Shown piece after piece: positions 27,869 to 36,507 of a DNA stretch of 64,000 nt (within the stretch, counting starts at the first letter, position 1; every line of letters starts with the position of its first letter). The translations under genes and the position numbers were made by a program. The notes under the pieces were generated by a model that made no database searches, was not told the origin of the DNA, and saw only the letters and a list, made by a program, of their open reading frames with translations. The DNA comes from an uncultured Psychrobacter sp. (lineage in GTDB: Bacteria; Pseudomonadota; Gammaproteobacteria; Pseudomonadales; Moraxellaceae): the NCBI GenBank assembly GCA_947495055.1, contig CANLXO010000014.1, positions 1 through 64,000 on the forward strand, given 5' to 3'.

Positions 27869-28447
27869 ATGTCGAGCACTTCAGCCACAGCGTCTAACAG
27901 CGATACTCAAAAGGCACCATCAAGCATTTTACCTGACAATATCTCATTAAATAAGTGGGAAGACACTGGTTTTGAATGGTCAGGCCTGTTGGCACCGCAT
28001 ACTTTTGCTCGTCTCAAAGACGTACTCACAACAGAGCACGAGCAGCCACAGTTACAGCTAGATGCCAAGTTATATCGACGTAGCAACGTATTACATTTGG
28101 CTTTTACTTTGGCAGGAGAGGTCTGGCTGACTTGTCAGCGCTGCCTACAGCCGGTTGCTATTGACTTATCAGACGATTATGACATTGCTTTGTTAGATGA
28201 TGATAGTCAAGAGAGTCTGATCGATGAAGAACAAGATTACTTATTGCTAGATGAGATCGTAACAGAGCAGTCACCTGAGCGCTTACTGCCTCTAAAAAAA
28301 CTGATTGAAGATGAGATATTACTCAAAGCCCCTTTATCGCCAAAGCATGAGGATTGTGAAATGGCGACCTCGCAAGTTGGTGATATTCCAGAAGAAGAAA
28401 ACGAAAACCCATTCGCTGCACTTGCCTCACTAAAGGGTAAGTTATAA
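27869..28447 (+). CDS. yceD: YceD/DUF177 family protein
   Basis: A 192-residue acidic protein. Family marks are 'LAFTLAGEVWLTCQRCLQPV' with the CxxC pair, 'DEIVTEQSPERLLPLKKLIE' and the C-terminal 'NPFAALASLKGKL', shared by YceD proteins. YceD is linked to 23S rRNA accumulation in bacteria and plants and is nearly always next to rpmF, as here. The N-terminal ~25 residues are a variable Ser/Thr-rich stretch. Confidence 0.93.
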   Translation: MSSTSATASNSDTQKAPSSILPDNISLNKWEDTGFEWSGLLAPHTFARLKDVLTTEHEQPQLQLDAKLYRRSNVLHLAFTLAGEVWLTCQRCLQPVAIDLSDDYDIALLDDDSQESLIDEEQDYLLLDEIVTEQSPERLLPLKKLIEDEILLKAPLSPKHEDCEMATSQVGDIPEEENENPFAALASLKGKL

Positions 28448-28517
28448 TCGAATAATAAGTTGTAGAAGCAACGCGCCCTAGTGCAAAATGTCCTAAAACG
28501 AACTACAAAACCAAGGC

Positions 28518-28546
28518 TTTATTAATACGTCAAACATGCGTATAAT
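28518..28546 (+). promoter_or_regulatory. Candidate promoter in the yceD-rpmF gap
   Basis: TTTATT, 17-base spacer, TATAAT, 213 bases before rpmF. The 28448-28759 gap (312 bases) holds no gene. A separate promoter would give rpmF a long leader. Confidence 0.4.
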
Positions 28547-28759
28547 GTCCGGTTTATTGCATTCTGGCAACGTGCCGTTTGCTTAAAGCGTCAATGAGAC
28601 AAACCGCTCGTTTGGTTTGGATTTAGTCAGAGCTTTAAAGCAATTGGCAAACTCGTTAATTTAACGATGCATAAGGTTTGAGTGGTTATCAATACACCTA
28701 AACCTGTATCGGTTAAAACTGAATTTTAAGTTTATTCCCTTAAGTATAGGAGCTACATC

Positions 28760-28942
28760 ATGGCTGTTCAAAAAAGTCGTAAAAGCCGTTCGCGTCGTGA
28801 CATGCGCCGTTCACACCACCGTATGGAAGTGGCTGAATTAAGCGTAGATGCTACCACTGGTGAAAAGCATCGTCGTCATCACATGACCAAAGACGGTTTT
28901 TATCGTGGTCGTCAGTTGTTCAAAGTCAGTCAAGATGCTTAA
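28760..28942 (+). CDS. rpmF: 50S ribosomal protein L32
   Basis: A 60-residue L32 starting '[20 protein letters not shown]', with '[20 protein letters not shown]' and 'YRGRQLF'. The CxxC zinc ligands of some L32 proteins are absent, as in most gammaproteobacteria. TAGGAG precedes the ATG. Confidence 0.97.
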   Translation: MAVQKSRKSRSRRDMRRSHHRMEVAELSVDATTGEKHRRHHMTKDGFYRGRQLFKVSQDA

Positions 28943-29044
28943 ATGAAGTAGTCCTAAGACTAATAGATATGTTTATCCGTGATTTGATAAGTATAGGTAT
29001 TATTCGTCAAAGGATTATGAGCGCTTAAGTATTTTTGTAGCAAG

Positions 29045-29095
29045 AGCCAAGTTATTCGCTGTCATATATTAGGCATGCAGATAACTTGGCTTTTT
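29045..29095 (+). terminator. Terminator after rpmF
   Basis: AGCCAAGTTAT pairs exactly with ATAACTTGGCT across a 25-base loop, followed by five T. Large loop, but a strong stem. Confidence 0.75.
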
Positions 29096-29130
29096 GTTAT
29101 TGCAGCTTTCTGTTATTGCAGTAGTAAAGG

Positions 29131-29265
29131 TTAATTTTCTAACCTTTGACAGTCTGAGTCATTTAGGCTTACTATATCAGTAGAATTTTGTTGTATAGAC
29201 TTCTTAGTTGCAAAGACTAGATAACCTATTACGATGATTACAAATACATAGACGATAGCTAGTAC
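29131..29265 (-). pseudogene. Possible degraded small membrane-protein reading frame
   Basis: The minus strand is open for 44 codons and encodes a convincing membrane helix ('VLAIVYVFVIIVIGYLVFA') followed by a polar Lys/Gln/Asn/Asp tail. There is no start codon in frame: a TAG precedes it immediately, and an ATG six bases earlier lies one base out of phase. This looks like a short membrane protein broken by a one-base insertion, or a chance hydrophobic frame in AT-rich DNA. It lies in the 411-base rpmF-fabD gap, which otherwise holds only the terminator. Confidence 0.25.
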
Positions 29266-29353
29266 CTACCATTTACTGATAAATTAATAATAATAGAATA
29301 TAAATAAGCGCTCGCTTTTAGGGAATTATTCAACAATATAAGGAATATGGGTT

Positions 29354-30322
29354 ATGGCAGTAGCACCCGATTCAACAAAAACGCCGCCTACGCGTATCGC
29401 TGTTATTTTTCCAGGACAAGGCTCGCAAACGGTCGCTATGACCTCAGAGCTTGCCGAGCATTACCCTCAGATCAAAGATACTTTTGCCGAAGCAAGTGCG
29501 GTACTTGGCGAAGACTTGTGGGCAATATGCCAAGACGAAGAGCGACTCAACCAGACTCAGTACACTCAGCCGGCACTTTTAACGGCTAGCATCGCAATTT
29601 GGCGTATTTTACAAGATAAGTTAACCAAGACGCCGTGTTACTTAGCTGGACATTCACTTGGAGAGTATAGTGCGCTATGTGCAGCTGGCGTGATCAGTTT
29701 TGCTGATGCTGTCAAGTTAGTACATAAGCGTGGGCAGTTTATGCAAGAGGCGGTAGTCGGTATCGATACGGCTATGGCAGCCGTGCTAGGTCTTGAGGAT
29801 GCACGAGTTGAAACCTTGTGCGAGCAGGCGACCGAGCACGTTGATGGCGCTATCGTCGGTGCGGCTAACTTCAACAGCCCAGGTCAAGTCGTGGTATCTG
29901 GTAATGCTATTGGCGTAAACGCTGTCATAGATAAAGTCCAAAACACAGGTAAAAAAGCCATACCTCTAAAGGTTAGCGTGCCTTCGCACTGTGCACTTAT
30001 GCAGCCTGCTAGTCGAGCGCTCGCTGAGGCGTTGGATAATATCGAATTTGAGCAGGCCGCTATTCCAGTTATTCAAAATCGTCATGCCCGCGTTGAGAGT
30101 AGCGCACTAGGTATCAAGCAGGCATTGACAGAACAATTGAGTGAACCTGTCCTTTGGTCCAAAACGATGCAAGAGATGGCAGACAAACAAATCGGTATAT
30201 TAATCGAATGCGGTAGCGGTAATGTTTTGAGTAATCTAGCCAAGCGCCAAGCAGAGCCTATTACAAGCTATCCTACTGACAAGCTTGCTCGTTTGGATAA
30301 GTTAATGGAGGTGCTATCATGA
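29354..30322 (+). CDS. fabD: Malonyl-CoA:ACP transacylase
   Basis: A 322-residue acyltransferase that loads malonate onto acyl carrier protein. The oxyanion motif 'FPGQGSQTV' is near residue 19, the catalytic Ser101 lies in 'AGHSLGEYSA', and 'VSVPSHCALM' carries the catalytic His. About 13 N-terminal residues precede the conserved core. The stop overlaps the fabG start (ATGA). Confidence 0.97.
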   Translation: MAVAPDSTKTPPTRIAVIFPGQGSQTVAMTSELAEHYPQIKDTFAEASAVLGEDLWAICQDEERLNQTQYTQPALLTASIAIWRILQDKLTKTPCYLAGHSLGEYSALCAAGVISFADAVKLVHKRGQFMQEAVVGIDTAMAAVLGLEDARVETLCEQATEHVDGAIVGAANFNSPGQVVVSGNAIGVNAVIDKVQNTGKKAIPLKVSVPSHCALMQPASRALAEALDNIEFEQAAIPVIQNRHARVESSALGIKQALTEQLSEPVLWSKTMQEMADKQIGILIECGSGNVLSNLAKRQAEPITSYPTDKLARLDKLMEVLS

Positions 30323-31047
30323 GCCGTACAATTACCCTAGTAACGGGCGCAAGTCGCGGTATTGGCAAAGCTGTTGCCAAACGTTTTGCTAAAGAAGGGC
30401 ATTTTGTCATTGGCACAGCGACTACTGAAAAAGGCGCTGAGCTTATTGATGAATATCTACACGATACAGGCGGTATTGGACGCGTGCTGGACGTGCGTGA
30501 TACCGAACAAATCAATAAGCTCTTTGAAGAGATTGAGAGCGTCTATGGGGCCGTACAAGTACTGGTAAATAATGCGGGTATCACCAAAGACGGTCTACTC
30601 ATGCGTATGAAAGATGAAGACTGGGATGACGTCATCGATACTAATCTATCTTCGGTGTACCGTATGAGCAAACGCGCGATTCGCGGCATGATGAAAGCTC
30701 GCCGCGGCCGTATTATTAATATCAGCTCCGTTGTTGCCAAGATGGGCAATGCAGGTCAGTCCAATTATGCAGCGACCAAAGCAGGTCTTGAAGGCTTTAG
30801 CCGCACATTAGCTCGTGAAATTGGCTCACGCCAAGTGACTATCAATTGCGTCGCACCAGGTTTGATTGAAACAGATATGACGGATGAGCTTGATGAGCGT
30901 CTGCTTAATTCTATGCTAGATGCCGTACCTATTAGCCGCTTAGGTCAACCAGAAGACATCGCTGCTGCAGTCTCGTTTTTAGCTAGTGACGAGGCCAGTT
31001 ATATTACAGGTGCGGTCATTCCAGTCAATGGTGGTATGTATATGTAG
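30319..31047 (+). CDS. fabG: 3-oxoacyl-ACP reductase
   Basis: A 242-residue short-chain dehydrogenase that reduces beta-ketoacyl-ACP with NADPH. 'VTGASRGIGKAVA' binds the cofactor at residues 8-20, 'NNAG' follows near 84, and the triad Ser137-Tyr150-Lys154 stands in 'NISSVVAKMG' and 'SNYAATKAG'. GGAGGTG precedes the ATG and the start overlaps fabD. Confidence 0.97.
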   Translation: MSRTITLVTGASRGIGKAVAKRFAKEGHFVIGTATTEKGAELIDEYLHDTGGIGRVLDVRDTEQINKLFEEIESVYGAVQVLVNNAGITKDGLLMRMKDEDWDDVIDTNLSSVYRMSKRAIRGMMKARRGRIINISSVVAKMGNAGQSNYAATKAGLEGFSRTLAREIGSRQVTINCVAPGLIETDMTDELDERLLNSMLDAVPISRLGQPEDIAAAVSFLASDEASYITGAVIPVNGGMYM

Positions 31048-31105
31048 CATCGTTACACACTGATAATAAAATACTGTGTGAACGAGTGTAAACTCTAATA
31101 AATGG

Positions 31106-31114
31106 TGTTATAAT
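31106..31114 (+). promoter_or_regulatory. Extended -10 promoter before acpP
   Basis: TGT followed by a perfect TATAAT, about 110 bases before acpP. It would let the abundant carrier protein be transcribed apart from fabDG. Confidence 0.5.
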
Positions 31115-31226
31115 AACGCATACTTTTATGTCAAAACCTTGTATGATAATGAGGTTTTATTGGATAGTATATAAAATAACGCTTTATCAATCTTAAAAAA
31201 TGATAGACAAAAAGGGAGAGATCTAT

Positions 31227-31463
31227 ATGAGTAATGATGTTGAATTAAGAGTAAAATCTGCAGTAGCTGAACAGCTAGGTATGAACGTTGAAGACGTGAA
31301 TAACGATGCAGCCTTCATGGAAGACTTAGGTGCTGATTCGTTAGATTTGGTTGAGTTGGTTATGTCGTTTGAGAGTGATTTTGGTATCACTATTCCAGAT
31401 GAAGATTCAGCAGAATTGACTACTGTACAAAAAGCAATTGATTATGTACAAGCTCAGCTATAA
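31227..31463 (+). CDS. acpP: Acyl carrier protein
   Basis: A 78-residue acidic carrier. Ser38 in '[13 protein letters not shown]' receives the 4'-phosphopantetheine arm. The start at 31227 ('[18 protein letters not shown]') has AAGGGAGAG upstream; the nine residues open before it are not ACP-like. A terminator follows. Confidence 0.98.
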   Translation: MSNDVELRVKSAVAEQLGMNVEDVNNDAAFMEDLGADSLDLVELVMSFESDFGITIPDEDSAELTTVQKAIDYVQAQL

Positions 31464-31491
31464 CTGACAAACCGTCATTATTAGTTGATTG

Positions 31492-31523
31492 ACCGCTTAT
31501 CTATCTAGGTAAGCGGTTTTTTT
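31492..31523 (+). terminator. Terminator after acpP
   Basis: ACCGCTTA pairs with TAAGCGGT across ten bases, followed by a T-run. Confidence 0.88.
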
Positions 31524-31633
31524 GTACCTAAACTTTTGTGCTTGAATACTTGTGTTTAAATACTTGTACTTAAATACTTATGCTCGAATATAGCGTCTCT
31601 ACGCGAGACTAACATTATTCAACATACCTTTAC

Positions 31634-31661
31634 TTGGCAAAGCGATGTGTTTTGCTATACT
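31634..31661 (+). promoter_or_regulatory. Promoter of the kbp gene
   Basis: TTGGCA, 16-base spacer, TATACT with an extended -10 TGC, 50 bases before the start. Confidence 0.6.
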
Positions 31662-31710
31662 CGATAGCGCAAACAAAAAACGTTAATAACAATAGTGAAG
31701 GAGCAATAAT

Positions 31711-32220
31711 ATGGGAATGTTCAGTTTCGCAAAGGATATAGGTGACAAAATTTTTAACCGTGATGATGACAAGCATGATGCTAAGACTGAAACCAAAGCT
31801 GATGCTAATACGCAAGTCAAATCGAGTGAGCCATCGGCTCAATCTGTAGCGAGCTTATTGTTACGCCGCATTCAGCAGCAAAACCTCAATATCAGTAATC
31901 TAAAAGTCAAATACAATGGCTCAACAGATACCGCTGAGATCAGTGGTGATGCCAAAACTCAAGCTGATCGCGAAAAAGCTATTATCGCTATTGGTAACGT
32001 ACAGAACGTCGCAAAAGTGATCGATAATATCAACATCGAAGAAGACGCGCCTGAATCTACTATGTATACCGTAGAGTCTGGTGATAGCTTGTCTAAAATT
32101 GCCCAAAACGTTTACGGTTCATCAAGCGATTATATGAAGATATTTGAGGCTAACAAACCTATGCTTTCTGATCCAGATAAGATTTATCCAGGTCAAGTGT
32201 TACGTATTCCTAAGCCATAA
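31711..32220 (+). CDS. kbp: BON-LysM potassium-binding protein (Kbp/YgaU type)
   Basis: A 169-residue protein with a BON domain at about residues 45-110 and a LysM domain at about 118-167 ('YTVESGDSLSKIAQNVYG', 'YPGQVLRIP'). The opening 'MGMFSFAKDIGDKIF' and the 'IFEANKPMLSDPDKIYPGQV' stretch match E. coli Kbp (YgaU), a cytoplasmic K+ sensor needed under high potassium. The 20 residues after the start are a variable Asp/Lys/Thr-rich linker. No signal peptide. AAGGAG precedes the ATG. Confidence 0.92.
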   Translation: MGMFSFAKDIGDKIFNRDDDKHDAKTETKADANTQVKSSEPSAQSVASLLLRRIQQQNLNISNLKVKYNGSTDTAEISGDAKTQADREKAIIAIGNVQNVAKVIDNINIEEDAPESTMYTVESGDSLSKIAQNVYGSSSDYMKIFEANKPMLSDPDKIYPGQVLRIPKP

Positions 32221-32263
32221 AGTTATCAGAATTTTCTAATCGCAAATGCTATATATTTGTCAT

Positions 32264-32291
32264 GACGCTCCTTATATGAGGGGCGTTTTTT
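32264..32291. terminator. Terminator between kbp and queG
   Basis: ACGCTCCTT pairs with GAGGGGCGT (two G-T pairs) and a T-run follows on the plus strand. Confidence 0.75.
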
Positions 32292-32299
32292 GTACTTGA

Positions 32300-33526
32300 C
32301 TAAGACTCTGTCAGTCTACCTTGCTGCTCCTTTATTGCCCAATTAATATGCTCGTCCAGCATCTCATCGTGAACGCTCAACTTTGCTTCAAGCTCGACTA
32401 TTACCTTATTACTAGCAATTGCATTACCTAAACCGATAGCGATATTGCGTAGAAAGTTGACGTAGCCTGTACGTCTAAGCGGACTGCCTTGAGTGTTATT
32501 CAAAAAGTCGTCTTCCGTCCATCGCCAAAGATCGAGCAAGCTACTGCTATCTAAATGATGACGAGGGGCAAAGTCCTCGACGTCTGTGACTTTAGCGTAG
32601 CGGTTCCAAGGGCAGATCAGCTGACAATCATCACAGCCAAAGACGCGGTTGCCTATAGCGCGTCTATACTTGATGTCTATAGATCCCTTGTGCTCAATTG
32701 TTAAATAAGAGATGCAGGCTGCCGCATTAAGCTCATAAGGCGCGACGATAGCTTGAGTGGGACAGATATCTATACAAGCACGGCAACTGCCGCAGTGAGC
32801 CTCTACGGGCTTGTCGTCAGGTAGCTTTAGACTGATAAACAGCTCGCCCAACACAAAAAAAGAGCCTGCTTGCTTATTGAGTAGTAAGGTATGCTTACCC
32901 GTCCAGCCAAGACCTGCTGCATCGGCAATAGGGCGCTCAAATATCGGTGCTGAGTCGCTAAAGGGACGAAAGATAAAATTTGATGTATTGCCAATATCTA
33001 AATGTTGCCACTCAGGGAGCATCGCCTCAATCTGTAGCGCTAATTGTTTGAGGCGAGAGCGCATGGTCTTATGGTAATCGCGCCCGCGCGCATAGCGGGC
33101 AATAATGCCTTGATTGGGGTATTGGTTGTCAGTGATAGTACGCGGCGTCGGTACTTGAGTGAGGTAATCCATACGCACGCTGATAATAGTTTTAGCCCCT
33201 GCTACTAACTGCTCAGGATGCGCGCGCAGCTTATGATTGTTGTGCATAAAATTGAGCTGACCCTCATAGCCTTTATCCAGCCAGCGTTGTAGCTGCTCTA
33301 TTTGCTCGGCAAACAAAGGGTGGTGTACAGACAAAAAACCACAATCAGCAAAACCGAGAGACTTTGCTTGTGCTTTGATCCATTCCTTAACCTCAGCAGC
33401 GGACGTAAACGTGTCTATGTTGTTGACGTTATCGATGCTATTAACGTTATCAATCTCGACGGCGTTTGATGGTAATTTACTATGGCTTATCGCTGATTTT
33501 TGAGTGGACTGAATATTATGAGTCAT
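32300..33526 (-). CDS. queG: Epoxyqueuosine reductase
   Basis: A 408-residue cobalamin and iron-sulphur enzyme doing the last step of queuosine synthesis on tRNA. Two [4Fe-4S] sites are visible: Cys245, 248, 251 with Cys305, and Cys255 with Cys271, 298 and 301, in 'CGSCRACIDICP', 'CISYLTIEHKG' and 'GCDDCQLICPWN'. 'IIARYARGRDYHKTMR' and 'AGLGWTGKHTLLL' also fit. The N-terminal ~40 residues are extra and include an imperfect repeat ('IDNVNSIDNVNNID'), so the true start could lie further in. It diverges from nnr, its frequent neighbour in gammaproteobacteria. Confidence 0.95.
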   Translation of the reverse strand: MTHNIQSTQKSAISHSKLPSNAVEIDNVNSIDNVNNIDTFTSAAEVKEWIKAQAKSLGFADCGFLSVHHPLFAEQIEQLQRWLDKGYEGQLNFMHNNHKLRAHPEQLVAGAKTIISVRMDYLTQVPTPRTITDNQYPNQGIIARYARGRDYHKTMRSRLKQLALQIEAMLPEWQHLDIGNTSNFIFRPFSDSAPIFERPIADAAGLGWTGKHTLLLNKQAGSFFVLGELFISLKLPDDKPVEAHCGSCRACIDICPTQAIVAPYELNAAACISYLTIEHKGSIDIKYRRAIGNRVFGCDDCQLICPWNRYAKVTDVEDFAPRHHLDSSSLLDLWRWTEDDFLNNTQGSPLRRTGYVNFLRNIAIGLGNAIASNKVIVELEAKLSVHDEMLDEHINWAIKEQQGRLTES

Positions 33527-33619
33527 AAATGGGCTAGATGTTGGCTAAGATACTTATATGATAAGCTTATAAGTCCTAAGCGCAAGTCTAAAAAATATAA
33601 TTAACGCAGAGAGTCAGTC

Positions 33620-35350
33620 ATGTCAGCCTTACTAAGTTCGTTATCCAAAAACACAATGCCAGTCGCTCTTTACAGTAGTGAGCAAATTTATGCTATGGAA
33701 AAGGCTTGGTTTGCCCAAGGTTATGACAGCTTCGCCCTAATGCAACAAGCTGCTTGGCAAGTAGCGCAGCATATCAGAACGCTTTATGAGCAAAAATATC
33801 GTAGTACTGATGCGGCTAGCAAGACAGTCTGTCATGAGGAGAATCATCAGCCCAGCGCTATTATTTGGGTTGGCAAAGGCAATAACGGCGGCGATGGCTG
33901 GCTTGTCGCGCACTATCTAAAACAAGCAGACTGGCAAGTACGAGTCATTACGGTTGGTTTAGATATGGATAATTTAGCTGTTGATAGTAACACCATAGTA
34001 TCCATGACTGACGCAATAAAAGCGCGCCAGATCACTATGGACAGTGATATCGAAACAGTGCGTTTTGAAGATAGTGGCTCTAAAAATAATGGCTTTAAAG
34101 ACATCAGTCACCCAAAGCACTATAGGGCAGAGGCCGATGTATATATCGATGCTCTGTTTGGCATAGGTTTAGATCGCGCGCCTGCAGGTGTCTACAAACG
34201 AGCTATTCAAGCCTTTAATCACTACTCAAGACACTATCATGCTTTAAGCATAGCTATTGATATCCCAAGTGGACTAATCGCCTCAACTGGGCAAGTCTTT
34301 GACAGGTGTGCGATCGAGGCAGACGTGACATTGTGCTTGATCGCCCGTAAGCTTGGCCTACATATCAAAGATGGTATGGATCACAGCGGAACAGTGTTTG
34401 ATATACCGCTTATTCCTTATGCAGACATTGAGCCCGCCGCTCTTATGCTTACCCGACCATATAAGGTCTCTAAGCGCCGTCAAAACAGCTATAAGGGCAG
34501 CTATGGTCATGTGTTAATCGTTGGCGGTAACCGTATTGATGGCTCACAGGGTATGGGCGGGGCCGCGATACTATCTGCCGCTAGCACTATGGCAACAGGC
34601 GCAGGCAAGATAACCGTTGCTTGTCATAGCGCTTTTCATGGTGCGCTATTAACCTCGTTGCCTGATGCGATGACGCTTGATTTACACGATAAGAATAGCG
34701 CTGAATCGTTAATTAAAGATGCCAGCGTTCTAGCCATAGGTATGGGACTAGGCCGAGATAAAAAAGCAGAAGATTTATTCATATATTATTTACAAACCAC
34801 AATGTCGCAAGATATCCCAATAGTGATTGATGCTGATGGTCTGTACCATCTAGCATCGCTACAAGCTGATAACCATGAGCTAATCGCGCAGCTGCGCCGT
34901 TATAGTACGGCTCACAAGGTTTGCCTAACGCCGCATAGTGGTGAGATGGCGCGGTTATTGGACAAAGACGTAAAAGAGGTAGAGAGCAATAGACTAGCTG
35001 CGATCAAACAAGCCGCGAGTATTTATGGCGGTGATTGGGTGCTCAAGGGAGCCGGGTCTATGGTGTTAGAGGATGAGCAGATCTATGTCTGTACAACTGG
35101 CAACGCAGGTATGGCCTCAGCAGGTATGGGAGATGTCTTATCAGGAGTCGCAGCAGGCTTGTTAGCACAGCAAGATTTGTCAAAACTCTCACAGCATCTG
35201 CGCCAAGCTGTACTTATTCATGGTAGTGCAGGTGATGTACTCGTGAATGAATTATTCTCTAATGATGCACTGCTAATTGGTGAGCGAGGGCTACAGGCTC
35301 AAGATATGCCAGCAGCCATTCGTCATGTAATACACACTTTGACTCGTTAA
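33620..35350 (+). CDS. nnr: Bifunctional NAD(P)HX epimerase/dehydratase
   Basis: A 576-residue repair enzyme that rescues hydrated NADH and NADPH. The N-terminal epimerase (YjeF_N) has 'WVGKGNNGGDGWLVA' and 'YIDALFGIGLDR'. The C-terminal ADP-dependent dehydratase (ribokinase-like) has 'GSYGHVLIVGGNR', 'GAGKITVAC', 'LTPHSGEMARLL' and 'GNAGMASAGMGDVLSGVAAG'. It is longer than E. coli Nnr because of loops near residues 60-75 and 130-160. The ATG at 33620 or the Met at residue 13 could be the start. Confidence 0.94.
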   Translation: MSALLSSLSKNTMPVALYSSEQIYAMEKAWFAQGYDSFALMQQAAWQVAQHIRTLYEQKYRSTDAASKTVCHEENHQPSAIIWVGKGNNGGDGWLVAHYLKQADWQVRVITVGLDMDNLAVDSNTIVSMTDAIKARQITMDSDIETVRFEDSGSKNNGFKDISHPKHYRAEADVYIDALFGIGLDRAPAGVYKRAIQAFNHYSRHYHALSIAIDIPSGLIASTGQVFDRCAIEADVTLCLIARKLGLHIKDGMDHSGTVFDIPLIPYADIEPAALMLTRPYKVSKRRQNSYKGSYGHVLIVGGNRIDGSQGMGGAAILSAASTMATGAGKITVACHSAFHGALLTSLPDAMTLDLHDKNSAESLIKDASVLAIGMGLGRDKKAEDLFIYYLQTTMSQDIPIVIDADGLYHLASLQADNHELIAQLRRYSTAHKVCLTPHSGEMARLLDKDVKEVESNRLAAIKQAASIYGGDWVLKGAGSMVLEDEQIYVCTTGNAGMASAGMGDVLSGVAAGLLAQQDLSKLSQHLRQAVLIHGSAGDVLVNELFSNDALLIGERGLQAQDMPAAIRHVIHTLTR

Positions 35351-35359
35351 AATCCAAGA

Positions 35360-35398
35360 GTATAATCTACCTAATAATGTCTATTAGGTACATTATAC
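35360..35398. terminator. Long hairpin between nnr and the DUF4124 gene
   Basis: GTATAATCTACCTAATA pairs with TATTAGGTACATTATAC, 16 of 17 positions matching, around a five-base loop. It lies between convergent genes and enters the last codons of the leftward gene. There is no T-run, so it is either a Rho-assisted stop or a 3'-end stabiliser. Confidence 0.5.
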
Positions 35399-35893
35399 CG
35401 TAGCGCCCGTACAATACTGACTAATAGCTTGTTGCACGCGTTCACGTTTAAGTTCAATTTCGCGCCCATCCAAGTAGCGACGCTCGCCATTAGTATCCAT
35501 TTCATAGATGCGACCACCAACGTTTAGATTGGTCAGGTTATTACGCAGTGACTGACAGCGCTGAGCATTCGCTTGAGCTTCTTGCTCCTCTATACGCGCC
35601 TCTAGCTGCGCCACGCGCTGCTGCTCTGCATCTGGGGCACTATTGTTTTGCTCGCTATTGGTTTTGCCCGCCATTTGACCAGCATTATTTTGTCGACCAT
35701 CACTACGAAATTCGATAACTTCAATATTTTTGCCATTTTGCGGCGCGTGCTGACTGTACTTGACTTCACCATATGCACCAATCGACTTATAAACTTGCAC
35801 AGCGTGAGTCATGCTCGTAGATAGCAGCAAAGCACAGAGCATAGCGAGTATTACAAATAGCTTAGTCGCAATAGTGGTAGGCACATTTGCCAT
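35393..35893 (-). CDS. Exported DUF4124-domain protein
   Basis: A 166-residue predicted periplasmic protein. A signal peptide covers about residues 1-31 ('KLFVILAMLCALLLSTSMTHA', cleavage after Ala). The DUF4124 pattern follows ('VQVYKSIGAYGEVKYSQHAP'). Residues ~85-115 are Gln/Glu/Ala-rich and likely coiled coil ('QQRVAQLEARIEEQEAQANA'), and a C-terminal 'GGRIYEMDTNGERRYLD' repeats the DUF4124-like turn. Function unknown; AAGGAT precedes the ATG. Confidence 0.88.
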   Translation of the reverse strand: MANVPTTIATKLFVILAMLCALLLSTSMTHAVQVYKSIGAYGEVKYSQHAPQNGKNIEVIEFRSDGRQNNAGQMAGKTNSEQNNSAPDAEQQRVAQLEARIEEQEAQANAQRCQSLRNNLTNLNVGGRIYEMDTNGERRYLDGREIELKRERVQQAISQYCTGATV

Positions 35894-36050
35894 AGCAACG
35901 ATCCTTTATATAGTTTGAAGAGATGTAGTTTGAAGCGTTTATATCTATATTAATGAGTAGGTTATGACGGTGTTCTATGCCAACAGACTGTCGATACAGA
36001 TATCCTTGCTATAATAACCAATAGTTAGACGCAAGTGTTAGAAGTTTTTC

Positions 36051-36245
36051 TTGACAATAGCGCTTGAACCATTGAAAATATTAGCAGTTGATTGGTCAGT
36101 GAGCGGCTTTTACTTTATTGCCGTGGCACTTGAGGACAAAGACCACAAGTTACTTATCGGTAGCTTATGTGGTTTTTTCTTCTTTGTGATGATGATATGT
36201 TTGTTATATACATCGTCTCCGGACTTATCTGTCTACAATGACTAA
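36051..36245 (+). CDS. Possible small membrane protein (doubtful)
   Basis: A 64-codon frame opening with TTG, without a visible ribosome-binding site. It encodes two hydrophobic stretches ('FYFIAVALE' and 'LLIGSLCGFFFFVMMICLLY'). The hydrophobic pattern is suggestive, but AT-rich DNA often gives this by chance. No family recognised. Confidence 0.22.
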   Translation: MTIALEPLKILAVDWSVSGFYFIAVALEDKDHKLLIGSLCGFFFFVMMICLLYTSSPDLSVYND

Positions 36246-36436
36246 GATAAACTTATTATTTATAAACATCAAACGCGATGTTTGCATGGATGGCAAGTAC
36301 AATACAGCGTACTGTCACAGTAATGCCTGCTGATAAAAGTGTTTTGTATTGTAGTATTAGCATAACTGCTGATCCTGTTTTTATCAGTGCAGTTGTCACT
36401 ACTATGCGCAACATAAATAATAAGCCTCTTTTATAG

Positions 36437-36487
36437 ATGCCTAGCATCTTGTCACTGTATACCGATAATCCGCTGCTTCAACACTGA
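36437..36487 (+). CDS. Possible ilv leader peptide
   Basis: A 16-codon frame, MPSILSLYTDNPLLQH, with four Leu and one Ile, ends 20 bases before the hairpin at 36508-36550 and upstream of the ilv genes. The layout resembles transcription attenuation by leader-peptide translation. There is no clear Shine-Dalgarno sequence, so this is tentative. Confidence 0.3.
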   Translation: MPSILSLYTDNPLLQH

Positions 36488-36507
36488 TCCTAAAATTTAC
36501 TGTGCTC

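Noticed and set aside
36256..36447. Leftward 63-codon hydrophobic frame in the ilv upstream gap
   Set aside because: No Shine-Dalgarno sequence and no recognisable family; AT-rich DNA readily yields such hydrophobic frames.
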